DNA from: Anaerolineaceae bacterium
GTDB lineage: Bacteria; Chloroflexota; Anaerolineae; Anaerolineales; Anaerolineaceae
Direction of reading: 5' to 3'
DNA length: 5,809 nucleotides
NCBI GenBank assembly: GCA_003448875.1
Contig: DLXG01000224.1
Location: forward strand, 1-5,809
In this document: positions 1 to 5,452 of the stretch, piece by piece
How positions within the stretch are numbered: position 1 is the stretch's first letter
Layout: the number at the start of each line of letters is the position of its first letter
Made by a program: the position numbers and the translations under genes
The notes under the pieces: model-generated
Seen by the model: only the letters and a program-made list of their open reading frames with translations
What the model was told of the DNA's origin: nothing
The model's database searches: none

Positions 1-46
1 ATTATATTGATAAAAATAATGACTATTTATCCACCAGAATTCTATA

Positions 47-73
47 AAAATTATAAGATTTTCTTACAATTTT
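47..73. promoter_or_regulatory. AT-rich inverted repeat upstream of the -35 box
   Basis: Two 11-nt arms, AAAATTATAAG (47-57) and CTTACAATTTT (63-73), pair with one mismatch around a 5-nt spacer. The right arm ends 4 nt before the -35 hexamer at 78. The position suits an activator or repressor site, or an AT-rich UP-like element. It could also be the tail of an upstream transcription unit outside the window. The rest of 1-74 is AT-rich with no supported gene. The element is seen directly; its function is inferred. Confidence 0.35.
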
Positions 74-77
74 CCTA

Positions 78-106
78 TTGATCAACATACCATTCCCTTT
101 TATAAT
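78..106 (+). promoter_or_regulatory. sigma70-type promoter for the surface-protein gene
   Basis: TTGATC at 78-83 is followed by a 17-nt spacer and a perfect TATAAT at 101-106. The predicted transcript start is near 113. It lies at the end of an AT-rich stretch, and the next + strand gene starts at 400. The RNA would therefore carry a leader of about 290 nt that contains the tandem structured motifs and the terminator described separately. Confidence 0.75.
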
Positions 107-155
107 ACAAATAACAAACTAGAACAGAAGGTTCACGCCTGAAGGCGGCATTGAT

Positions 156-227
156 CTGCACAGAGGAAACTGGTCGCTTGACCTCGCAGGGAGGAACGAT
201 GTGCAGGGAGCCAGAGCGAAACCGGCC
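156..227 (+). ncRNA. structured leader RNA motif, copy 1 (riboswitch-like, class unknown)
   Basis: Copy 1 of a motif that appears twice in the leader. Helix A pairs CTGCACA (156-162) with TGTGCAG (200-206). Inside it lie TGGTCGCTT (171-179) and a small hairpin, CCTC (182-185)/GAGG (191-194), with a 5-nt loop. After helix A comes GGAGCCAG (207-214) and then AGCGAAACCGGCC (215-227). CGCT (175-178) can pair with AGCG (215-218) and GGT (172-174) with ACC (221-223), which crosses helix A and gives a pseudoknot. The single-stranded blocks are nearly identical to copy 2 while the helix A sequences differ completely, as expected for a selected RNA fold. No terminator follows this copy. I cannot match it to a riboswitch family I know. 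Confidence 0.6.
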
Positions 228-266
228 TGAAGAGGCAGTGAATCCAAAATGTTGGAGGCGTTGAAG

Positions 267-336
267 CGTATGCCTTAACTTGGTCGCTTCTCTCTGCGGG
301 AGAGGGGCATACGTGGAGCCAGTAGCGAAACCGGCC
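267..336 (+). ncRNA. structured leader RNA motif, copy 2 (riboswitch-like, class unknown)
   Basis: Copy 2 has the same order of elements as copy 1. Helix A pairs CGTATGCC (267-274) with GGCATACG (306-313). TGGTCGCTT (281-289) follows, then the hairpin CTCTC (290-294)/GAGAG (300-304) with a 5-nt loop. After helix A come GGAGCCAG (315-322), one extra T, and AGCGAAACCGGCC (324-336). The crossing pair CGCT (285-288)/AGCG (324-327) is again possible, as is GGT (282-284)/ACC (330-332). The last ten bases of this region plus A337 form the left arm of the terminator at 328-359, so aptamer and terminator should exclude each other. Confidence 0.6.
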
Positions 337-359
337 ACTCTAACAATGGCTGGTTTTTT
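328..359 (+). terminator. intrinsic terminator / attenuator in the leader
   Basis: AAACCGGCCA (328-337) pairs with TGGCTGGTTT (347-356) over 10 bp with one G-U pair and a 9-nt loop. A run of six T (354-359) follows. It lies between the promoter and the start codon at 400, so it would stop leader transcripts before the gene. Its left arm is shared with the conserved 3' block of RNA copy 2, which points to regulated termination. A constitutive terminator of a short sRNA is the alternative. Confidence 0.8.
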
Positions 360-399
360 AATTACATCACTATAGATAGCCTTTGGGAGGGCAGTATCG

Positions 400-1824
400 A
401 TGAGACACAACACAAATTCATATCGTTCATTATCCAGATTGACATTCTCTCTTGGCAGCATCCTGCTGATTGTGGGATTGCTGCTTGGATTGTTCCCGCA
501 GCCGGTCAGCGCAACGGTTGCACCCGAATGGGATAAAAGTTCGCTTACCTTCAAACCGGGCTGCACCGGCAATTGTGAAGTCGTAAAAGCCAAAGTATGC
601 AACACCGGTAGCGACATGGCAGGTACCACCACGTACGAAGTGTACTGGGCGGCCAGCGGCAACCCCAAATTCGGCGTCGTGGTCGCCAGCGGTACTATTC
701 CGGCTTTAAAGAAAAACGCCTGCACTTATCTGACTTACGACCCCAAGACCAACCCGAACGGTTCGGCCGGTAATTATAAGTTCAAAGCCTATCAGCGGCC
801 CGGCCACCCCGGTAATAATAATGGGGAATTATGGAGCGATCAATGCAGCATTGGCCAGTGCACACTGCCTACCTCTACACCCGTAACACCCACTGCTACA
901 CCGCTCACACCCACAGCCACACCGGTCACACCTACCGCTACCCCGGTTACACCGACGGCAACACCCTTTCAAGACCTAGATCTTTCTTACTTCTGCACGG
1001 ATGGCGGTCAGCTGTGGGATGTAGAAAACCTCAACAGTTTTGAAATTGATTACAACTGGTCCTCCAGCAACGGTGAGAGCGGCAGCGGCACCGTACCGGC
1101 CAACGGCAGTGACAGTTTCTTCGTTTCGAGTGTAGATGGCGTTACTGTGACGGTGACCTATACAGGCGGCTCGGTAAGCATGTCCTCGGACGCCTGCGAA
1201 GAACCCACCGAAGAGCCAACCGAAACCCAAACCGAAACCCCGGTGGTGACCGAGACGCCTTCGCCCACCCCAACAGACGAACCAACTACCACACCTGAAC
1301 CAACGGATACCCCAACCGAAACGCCGGTGGTGACCGAGACGCCTTCGCCCACGCCGACCGACACCCCAACCGAAACCCCGGTGGTGACCGAGACGCCGTC
1401 GCCCACGCCGACCGACACCCCAACCGAAACCCCGGTGATAACCGAGACACCATCACCGACACCCACCGAGCAGCCAACCAAAACGGTGACACCGACCGAG
1501 AAACCCACCGACACCCAAACCCCGCCTACCAAGACCGTAACCCCGGTTGGGACGGACGATCCCGGCAGCCCCACGCCAGAAATCACCGAGACCGTGGTGA
1601 CCACCCCGCAGCCCACCAGTTCAGGGCGAGATGAAGAGCGCGATCAACAACCGCCCGCTACACTGGCGCCGCCTTCCGGCAGTAACACCTCGCTGCTCAT
1701 CCCGGTCACCGGCGGAGATTTGAGCCAGCCCAAACCGTTTGGCACCACCAGCCTGCTGCTGATCAACTTCGGCCTGGCCTTGCTCGGTGTTGGTCTGATC
1801 CTCAACGGTCTGGGACGCCGCTAA
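400..1824 (+). CDS. surface-anchored protein with TapA/YqxM-like domain, Thr-Pro repeats and LIPVTG sorting signal
   Basis: A 474-residue exported protein, probably anchored to the cell surface. The ATG at 400 has GGGAGG (385-390) 9 nt upstream. Residues 1-38 are a signal peptide with a hydrophobic core at 18-32 and likely cleavage after V-S-A (36-38). Residues 43-154 resemble TapA/YqxM, the accessory protein of Bacillus TasA biofilm fibres: WDKSSLTF, then NTGSDM, YEVYW, GNPK, YKFKAYQRPGHPG and ELWS, closing on Cys149/Cys154. B. subtilis TapA has the corresponding WDQSDL, NTG, YAFKVYKPAGYP and EWS elements (compared from memory). Four PVTPTAT heptads (161-188) lead to a second small, probably beta-rich domain (191-266) with Cys199 and Cys266. 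A Thr/Pro/Glu stalk (268-408) carries an 18-residue repeat. The C-terminus has LIPVTG (433-438), a hydrophobic helix (about 450-468) and Arg-Arg, the layout of a sortase-type signal. No sortase, SipW-like peptidase or TasA-like gene is in the window. A role in adhesion or matrix is inferred. Confidence 0.85.
   Translation: MRHNTNSYRSLSRLTFSLGSILLIVGLLLGLFPQPVSATVAPEWDKSSLTFKPGCTGNCEVVKAKVCNTGSDMAGTTTYEVYWAASGNPKFGVVVASGTIPALKKNACTYLTYDPKTNPNGSAGNYKFKAYQRPGHPGNNNGELWSDQCSIGQCTLPTSTPVTPTATPLTPTATPVTPTATPVTPTATPFQDLDLSYFCTDGGQLWDVENLNSFEIDYNWSSSNGESGSGTVPANGSDSFFVSSVDGVTVTVTYTGGSVSMSSDACEEPTEEPTETQTETPVVTETPSPTPTDEPTTTPEPTDTPTETPVVTETPSPTPTDTPTETPVVTETPSPTPTDTPTETPVITETPSPTPTEQPTKTVTPTEKPTDTQTPPTKTVTPVGTDDPGSPTPEITETVVTTPQPTSSGRDEERDQQPPATLAPPSGSNTSLLIPVTGGDLSQPKPFGTTSLLLINFGLALLGVGLILNGLGRR
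880..963 (+). repeat. four tandem 21-bp units encoding PVTPTAT
   Basis: Four consecutive heptads, three PVTPTAT and one PLTPTAT, span residues 161-188 of the surface protein. They form an extended, probably O-glycosylatable linker between the TapA-like domain and the second domain. The units differ at synonymous positions, so this is not a very recent duplication. Confidence 0.8.
1228..1473 (+). repeat. 54-bp tandem repeat encoding an 18-residue Thr/Pro/Glu stalk unit
   Basis: Three adjacent 54-bp units (1312-1365, 1366-1419, 1420-1473) encode close variants of PTETPVVTETPSPTPTDT. A further unit (1228-1281) is separated from them by a 30-bp interruption. The DNA copies are very similar, including at silent positions, which suggests recent duplication and possible length variation between strains. 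The stalk probably holds the N-terminal domains away from the cell surface. The antisense frame is open across it only because of the repeat composition. Confidence 0.85.
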
Positions 1825-1842
1825 ACCGAACCCGCATCAAAC

Positions 1843-1878
1843 AAAAACAGGGCTTGCCATTGGCAGCCCTGTTTTTTT
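1843..1878. terminator. bidirectional intrinsic terminator between convergent genes
   Basis: CAGGGCT (1848-1854) pairs with AGCCCTG (1865-1871). An inner GCC/GGC stem (1856-1858/1862-1864) sits above a single-base bulge. A run of A (1843-1847) precedes it and a run of T (1872-1878) follows, so it can work on both strands. It lies 23 nt after the stop of the surface-protein gene and just past the lysS stop at 1894. Confidence 0.9.
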
Positions 1879-1893
1879 GTATGTTTTCTTTTT

Positions 1894-3423
1894 TTAGTCC
1901 TCTTCCCGTTCGCGCAGATGCGGGAACAGAATCACCTCGCGGATGGTGCGCCGATCGGTCAATAGCATCACCAGCCGGTCAATGCCCATGCCAAAGCCGC
2001 CGTTGGGCGGCATCCCGTAGGACATGGCGCGCAGGTAATCCTCGTCCATTGGGTGACGTTCCTCGTCTTCTTCCTCGTAGGCACGCCCCATTTCCAAAAA
2101 GCGTTTTTCCTGCTCCAGCGGATCGTTCAACTCGGTAAAGGCGTTGCACAATTCCATTCCGCCGATGAACCCCTCAAAGCGCTCCACCGTGCTGGGATCG
2201 CCCGGTTTGTTTTTAGCCAGCGGCGAAATATCGCGCGGGTAGTCATACAGAAAAGTCGGTTGAATCAGGTTCGGTTCGAGATAATCCCCCAGCAGGCCGT
2301 CTATCAACTTGCCGCGCGGGGCATCCGGCTTGACCGGAAGGTTGCGGGCGCGCATGGCCGCCGCCAGCGATTCGGTGGTTGGATATTCGGTAATATCAAT
2401 CCCAACCGCCTCGATCAACCCCTGCCGCAAAGATAAACGCCGCCACGGCGGATTGAGGTCAATAGTATGGCCGTCAAACTGGATGACCCGCGTCCCCAGA
2501 ACCGTATCGCAGATGTAAGCCAGCATCTCTTCCGTCAACGACATGACCTTTTCATAATCGGCGTAGGCCCAGTAGTACTCCAGTTGAGTAAATTCAGGGT
2601 TATGCTTGAAACTGACGCCCTCGTTGCGAAAATCGCGCCCGATTTCATAAACCCGTTCCAGTCCGCCAACCAGCAGCCGCTTCAGGTACAGTTCAAACGA
2701 GATGCGCAGGTAGAGGTCTTGTTTGAGTTGATTGTGGTGTGTAATGAACGGCCGTGCTGCTGCACCACCGTAAATGGGCTGCAGGATGGGGGTTTCCACC
2801 TCCAGAAATCCGCGCGCATCCAGAAATTCGCGGATGGCGCGCACGATGGCGGCGCGCTTGCGGAATACGTCGCGCACTTCCGGGTTAACTGCCAGATCGG
2901 CATAGCGCTGGCGGTAGCGCGTTTCGGGGTCAGTCAGCGCCGCATGGCGCACCACCTGTCCATCCACCACCTCGTCTTTGGCAGCCGGCAGGGGTGAGAT
3001 AGCCTTTGCCAGCATCCGAAAGGCAAACACATGCAGCGTAATTTCACCGGTGCGGGTGCGGAACAGCACACCTTCGGCCTCGATAAAATCGCCTAAATCA
3101 AAATACTCGTTGAAGAACTCCAGTTGTGCTTCCCCAAGTTCGTTGACCCGCAGGAACAGCTGAATCCGCCCGCTGCCGTCTTCGATATGCGCGAAGGTGA
3201 TCTTACCCATCGTGCGAATCGAGCGAATACGCCCCGCCAGGGTGGCCCGCACTGGCAATAAGTCACCGCCGTTTTGGGCATTCTGTTTCATGGCTTCAAA
3301 CTCTTGAATGGCTTGTGCGGCGGTATGGGTGGGATGAGCGCGGGTGGGGTATGGCTCAATGCCCTGCTGACGCAGTTTGAGCAGTTTTTCCACACGGATT
3401 TTTTCCAGATCAGATAATTCCAT
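1894..3423 (-). CDS. lysS: lysyl-tRNA synthetase, class II
   Basis: Charges tRNA-Lys with lysine in the cytoplasm through a lysyl-adenylate. The 509-residue length is normal for bacterial class II LysRS. An N-terminal OB-fold anticodon-binding domain spans about 57-135 (ATLAGRIRSIRTMGKITF, then EDGSGRIQLF). The catalytic domain begins near TRYRQRY (168-174). Motif 1 lies around RGFLEVETP (204-212), followed by GGAAARPFITHHN (219-231). Motif 2 is RVYEIGRDFRNEG (257-269) with HNPEF (274-278). Motif 3 is GFGMGIDRLVMLL (476-488), ending in the family's ILFP. The ATG (complement of 3421-3423) has an AGGAA ribosome site about 9 nt upstream. All expected motifs are present and no damage is seen. The gene is 89 bp downstream of greA on the same strand, but an intrinsic terminator lies between them and I see no convincing promoter after it. 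Readthrough, or a promoter inside greA, may drive lysS. Confidence 0.97.
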   Translation of the reverse strand: MELSDLEKIRVEKLLKLRQQGIEPYPTRAHPTHTAAQAIQEFEAMKQNAQNGGDLLPVRATLAGRIRSIRTMGKITFAHIEDGSGRIQLFLRVNELGEAQLEFFNEYFDLGDFIEAEGVLFRTRTGEITLHVFAFRMLAKAISPLPAAKDEVVDGQVVRHAALTDPETRYRQRYADLAVNPEVRDVFRKRAAIVRAIREFLDARGFLEVETPILQPIYGGAAARPFITHHNQLKQDLYLRISFELYLKRLLVGGLERVYEIGRDFRNEGVSFKHNPEFTQLEYYWAYADYEKVMSLTEEMLAYICDTVLGTRVIQFDGHTIDLNPPWRRLSLRQGLIEAVGIDITEYPTTESLAAAMRARNLPVKPDAPRGKLIDGLLGDYLEPNLIQPTFLYDYPRDISPLAKNKPGDPSTVERFEGFIGGMELCNAFTELNDPLEQEKRFLEMGRAYEEEDEERHPMDEDYLRAMSYGMPPNGGFGMGIDRLVMLLTDRRTIREVILFPHLREREED

Positions 3424-3458
3424 TGGTTAAATTTCCTTCTTTTCTCTGTTTAATCTCA

Positions 3459-3494
3459 CAAAAAAGCCCCGCCGGCTTGTTCAGCGGGCGGGGC
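3459..3494 (-). terminator. intrinsic terminator after greA
   Basis: On the + strand, GCCCCGCC (3466-3473) pairs with GGCGGGGC (3487-3494) across a 13-nt loop, with a run of A at 3459-3465. Read on the - strand this is a GC-rich 8-bp stem followed by a run of T, placed after the greA stop and before the lysS ribosome site. Only about 20 nt separate it from that site, so it should limit greA-lysS co-transcription. Confidence 0.8.
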
Positions 3495-3512
3495 GGTTAA
3501 CCGACCCCCGGG

Positions 3513-3977
3513 TTATTCCACCTTGATGATGGTCACCCAGAACGAACCCGCCGGGGCATCCACCTGCACCTTATCGCCCGGCTTATGATTGAGCAGCGCC
3601 TTACCCAGCGGCGACTCATTCGAGATCTTGCCTTCGCTGGGATCGGCTTCGGCTGCGCCTACTATATTGTAGGTTTCCTGCGTGTCACTGCCCTCTTCCT
3701 GAATGGTCACCCGGCAGCCGACCTGAACCGTATCGGCCGCCGGAATCTCATCCACGATGCGGGCTGTTGCCAGCAGGATCTCCAATTCCTTAATACGCCC
3801 CTCGACGAAAGCCTGTTCATTTTTAGCGGCTTCGTATTCCGCGTTTTCAATCAGCTCGCCCCCTTCCATGGCTTCGTGCAGCCGCTGGGCAATTTCCTGC
3901 CGGCGCTGTGTTCGCAGGTACTCCAGTTCCTCCTGTAACTTCTCAAAACCCTCTCTGGTCAGGAATGAGGTTGGCAT
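3513..3977 (-). CDS. greA: transcription elongation factor GreA
   Basis: GreA enters the RNA polymerase secondary channel and stimulates cleavage of backtracked RNA, rescuing stalled complexes. The 154-residue length is normal. Residues 1-76 form the antiparallel coiled coil (LTREGFEKLQEELEYL; then NAEYEAAKNEQAF and EGRIKELE). Residues 80-154 are the FKBP-like domain (ISNESPLGKALL, then KPGDKVQVDAP). The acidic tip reads GGELIENAEY, so position 41, usually Asp in E. coli-type GreA, is Glu here, while Glu44 is kept. Both are acidic, so cleavage activity is probably retained. The ATG (complement of 3975-3977) has an AAGGA site about 8 nt upstream. A good promoter lies at 4096-4124 on this strand, giving a leader of about 110 nt. 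A terminator follows the gene, and lysS comes next. Confidence 0.96.
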   Translation of the reverse strand: MPTSFLTREGFEKLQEELEYLRTQRRQEIAQRLHEAMEGGELIENAEYEAAKNEQAFVEGRIKELEILLATARIVDEIPAADTVQVGCRVTIQEEGSDTQETYNIVGAAEADPSEGKISNESPLGKALLNHKPGDKVQVDAPAGSFWVTIIKVE

Positions 3978-4053
3978 GTTTTCAATCCTTTTTCAATGCG
4001 ATTGGTGATTTGCGGGCTTCCCCCACACGCCCTCTGACGAGGCTTAAATGAAA

Positions 4054-4080
4054 GAAAATCACTCCCATGGAGAGATTTTC
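4054..4080 (-). promoter_or_regulatory. hairpin in the greA leader
   Basis: An inverted repeat with 12-nt arms, one mismatch and a 3-nt loop (+ strand arms GAAAATCACTCC and GGAGAGATTTTC). It starts about 10 nt into the predicted greA transcript. On the - strand it is followed by TTTC and other T-rich sequence, so it could act as a weak attenuator, a transcript stabiliser or a protein site. A smaller CCTC/GAGG hairpin with a 4-nt loop lies at 4031-4042. The inverted repeat is clear; its role is inferred. Confidence 0.4.
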
Positions 4081-4095
4081 GGCTGTGGTGAAAAA

Positions 4096-4124
4096 ATCAT
4101 ATCATAATTTGTTTTGAATTGCAA
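4096..4124 (-). promoter_or_regulatory. sigma70-type promoter for greA
   Basis: On the - strand, TTGCAA (4124-4119) is followed by a 17-nt spacer and TATGAT (4101-4096). An overlapping TATGAT at 4106-4101 has a spacer of only 12 nt and is less likely to be used. The predicted start is near 4089, about 110 nt before the greA start codon. The local sequence is AT-rich compared with its surroundings. Confidence 0.7.
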
Positions 4125-4145
4125 GTTTAACCGCCAGCCCTCGTG

Positions 4146-4170
4146 TTGACCCGGCCCGCCGATGTATAAT
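4146..4170 (+). promoter_or_regulatory. probable promoter for the lipoprotein gene
   Basis: A perfect -10 hexamer TATAAT lies at 4165-4170, about 50 nt before the start codon at 4220. The best -35 match, TTGACC (4146-4151), is only 13 nt away, shorter than the usual 16-18. Recognition may rest mostly on the -10 box or need an activator. It is back to back with the greA promoter, about 22 nt apart. Confidence 0.45.
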
Positions 4171-4219
4171 CAAATTGATCAGGCAGCGTCCTTTATAGAA
4201 TAATTTGGAGAGGTGTCCG

Positions 4220-5449
4220 ATGAAAGCAAAACTCGTATCACAAATGATCCTCTGGCTGGTGGTTTTGGCCGGTCTATTGGTTATTACGGCCTGTCAGGGC
4301 AGTCTGCCGGAGGGCAGCCAGCCGACCCCCGATGCCTTTGCCACCGTCTATGCTCAATTGACCAGCGAGGCAGCCGCAGCCACCTCTATCCCTCACAGCC
4401 CGCCGACCACCGAAGCGCCTCTCCCCACCCTGACAGTCGCGCTGCCAACCGCCGAACTCACCCCCGCCGCGCTGTACCGTGGGTTCATCGTCCTGCGGGA
4501 TAATCGCTTTATCGCGCTGGATTTCAACGGCAATCCGCTGGGTTTTGAGGCCGACATCAGCGGCATTGACGGAGTCGGCTCGTACAACACCAGCGTTTTT
4601 CGCGATGGACTGGCTTACTCGCGCTTTGAGGACGGCACCGTCACCCTCATCACCAGCGCCGGCCGGCGTACGCTCGATTTCATCCGCTCCGAAAGCTCGA
4701 TCAGCGCCCGAGTCAGTCCCGATGGTAGCCAGATCGCCTGGGCTTATGAGTTCTGGGGAAGCGAAGCCCCCTCATCCGAACTGTGGATCGCCAATCTGGA
4801 TGGCAGCAATGCCCGCAAGATTGATGAGATCCGACCGGAAGAAAACCGTGACCGCTGGCTGCTCTTCCGGCCCTACCGCTGGCTGCCGGATGGCAAACTG
4901 CTGTACGCCACCCAGCCGACCGGTATCGGCGGTTACATCCTTTACGGCAACTTTAACGGCATGCGCCTCTACGATCCGGCCAGCGGGTCGGTCACCGTGC
5001 TGGTCAGCGATGAGGAACAACTGGGCCTCGACCTCGACTCAATCTCGCATGACCTGCGCCTTGCATCCCTCACGGGCAATGGCGTGCGCATTCGCCGGCT
5101 GGGCAGCGGTGTGGAGGTGGTGCTGCCACCTACCGCCGGTCTGACAGTCTGCGGCGATGGTCAGTTTTCCCCATCGGATCAATGGGTGGCCTACGCCTGC
5201 GGGCGCAACAATCCGGATGACGAAGCCGGTCAGGTGCTGCTGGCGCCGGTGGATGGCAGCCTCGCCCCTCAGGTACTGTTCAACGACCCGGCGAATGCTC
5301 CGCATGTCATGGGCTGGGTTGATGAGGACACCATCCTGATTCAGACCTTTTCGCGCTTCGAATACACCGGTGAGGTTTGGCGCGTACAGCGCGACGGCAC
5401 CCGCCTCACCCGCCTGAGCGAGGGCATCTTTATCGGGTTTGTCCCGTAA
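4220..5449 (+). CDS. lipoprotein with TolB/PD40-like beta-propeller domain
   Basis: A 409-residue predicted lipoprotein of unknown specific function. I chose the ATG at 4220 because GGAGAGG (4207-4213) sits 6 nt before it. An in-frame TTG at 4205 overlaps that ribosome site and is rejected. Residues 1-25 are a lipoprotein signal with hydrophobic core and lipobox I-T-A-C, so Cys25 should be lipidated and the protein held on the outer face of the membrane. Residues 26-85 are a low-complexity Pro/Thr/Ala linker. The rest looks like propeller blades: SPDGSQIAWA (166-175) followed by LWIANLDG (188-195), LPDGKLLYA (222-230), FSPSDQWVAYA (316-326) and VWRVQRDGT (386-394). This is the pattern of TolB/WD40-like PD40 repeats, which usually bind proteins or ligands. 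No catalytic motif is seen. The gene stands alone between a divergent greA and a bidirectional terminator. Confidence 0.85.
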   Translation: MKAKLVSQMILWLVVLAGLLVITACQGSLPEGSQPTPDAFATVYAQLTSEAAAATSIPHSPPTTEAPLPTLTVALPTAELTPAALYRGFIVLRDNRFIALDFNGNPLGFEADISGIDGVGSYNTSVFRDGLAYSRFEDGTVTLITSAGRRTLDFIRSESSISARVSPDGSQIAWAYEFWGSEAPSSELWIANLDGSNARKIDEIRPEENRDRWLLFRPYRWLPDGKLLYATQPTGIGGYILYGNFNGMRLYDPASGSVTVLVSDEEQLGLDLDSISHDLRLASLTGNGVRIRRLGSGVEVVLPPTAGLTVCGDGQFSPSDQWVAYACGRNNPDDEAGQVLLAPVDGSLAPQVLFNDPANAPHVMGWVDEDTILIQTFSRFEYTGEVWRVQRDGTRLTRLSEGIFIGFVP

Positions 5450-5452
5450 ATT

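Noticed and set aside
227..233. Hammerhead ribozyme core (CTGAAGA with nearby CGAAAC)
   Set aside because: The two short core-like strings occur, but no stem connects them in the order a hammerhead needs.
156..336. Assignment of the leader RNA to cyclic-di-GMP riboswitches (classes I or II)
   Set aside because: Copy 2 has AGTAG and AACCG elements reminiscent of class II, and a cyclic-di-GMP signal would suit a biofilm-like protein. However, helix A enclosing the pseudoknot's 5' strand does not match the class II helix order as I know it, and the class I core is absent. Left unassigned.
75..725. Long - strand open frame of 216 codons
   Set aside because: It runs antisense through the promoter, the structured leader and the well-supported TapA-like domain. 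Its composition is unlike a real protein and it has no ribosome site.
880..1473. CRISPR array
   Set aside because: The repeats are in frame, directly adjacent, have no unique spacers and encode Thr/Pro-rich protein.
1158..1616. - strand open frame rich in Val-Gly-Val-Ser
   Set aside because: It is the antisense reading of the Thr/Pro/Glu stalk; the regular pattern only reflects the 54-bp repeat.
2467..2997. + strand open frame of 176 codons inside lysS
   Set aside because: It overlaps the catalytic core of LysRS on the opposite strand and has no family motif of its own.
4205..4219. TTG at 4205 as start of the lipoprotein gene
   Set aside because: It overlaps the GGAGAGG ribosome site and adds MERCP before a normal lipoprotein signal. 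The ATG at 4220 is correctly spaced.
4479..5144. + strand open frame of 221 codons inside the lipoprotein gene
   Set aside because: It is a shifted frame within the beta-propeller gene, with a Ser/Ala/Arg-rich composition typical of a shadow and no signal or motif.
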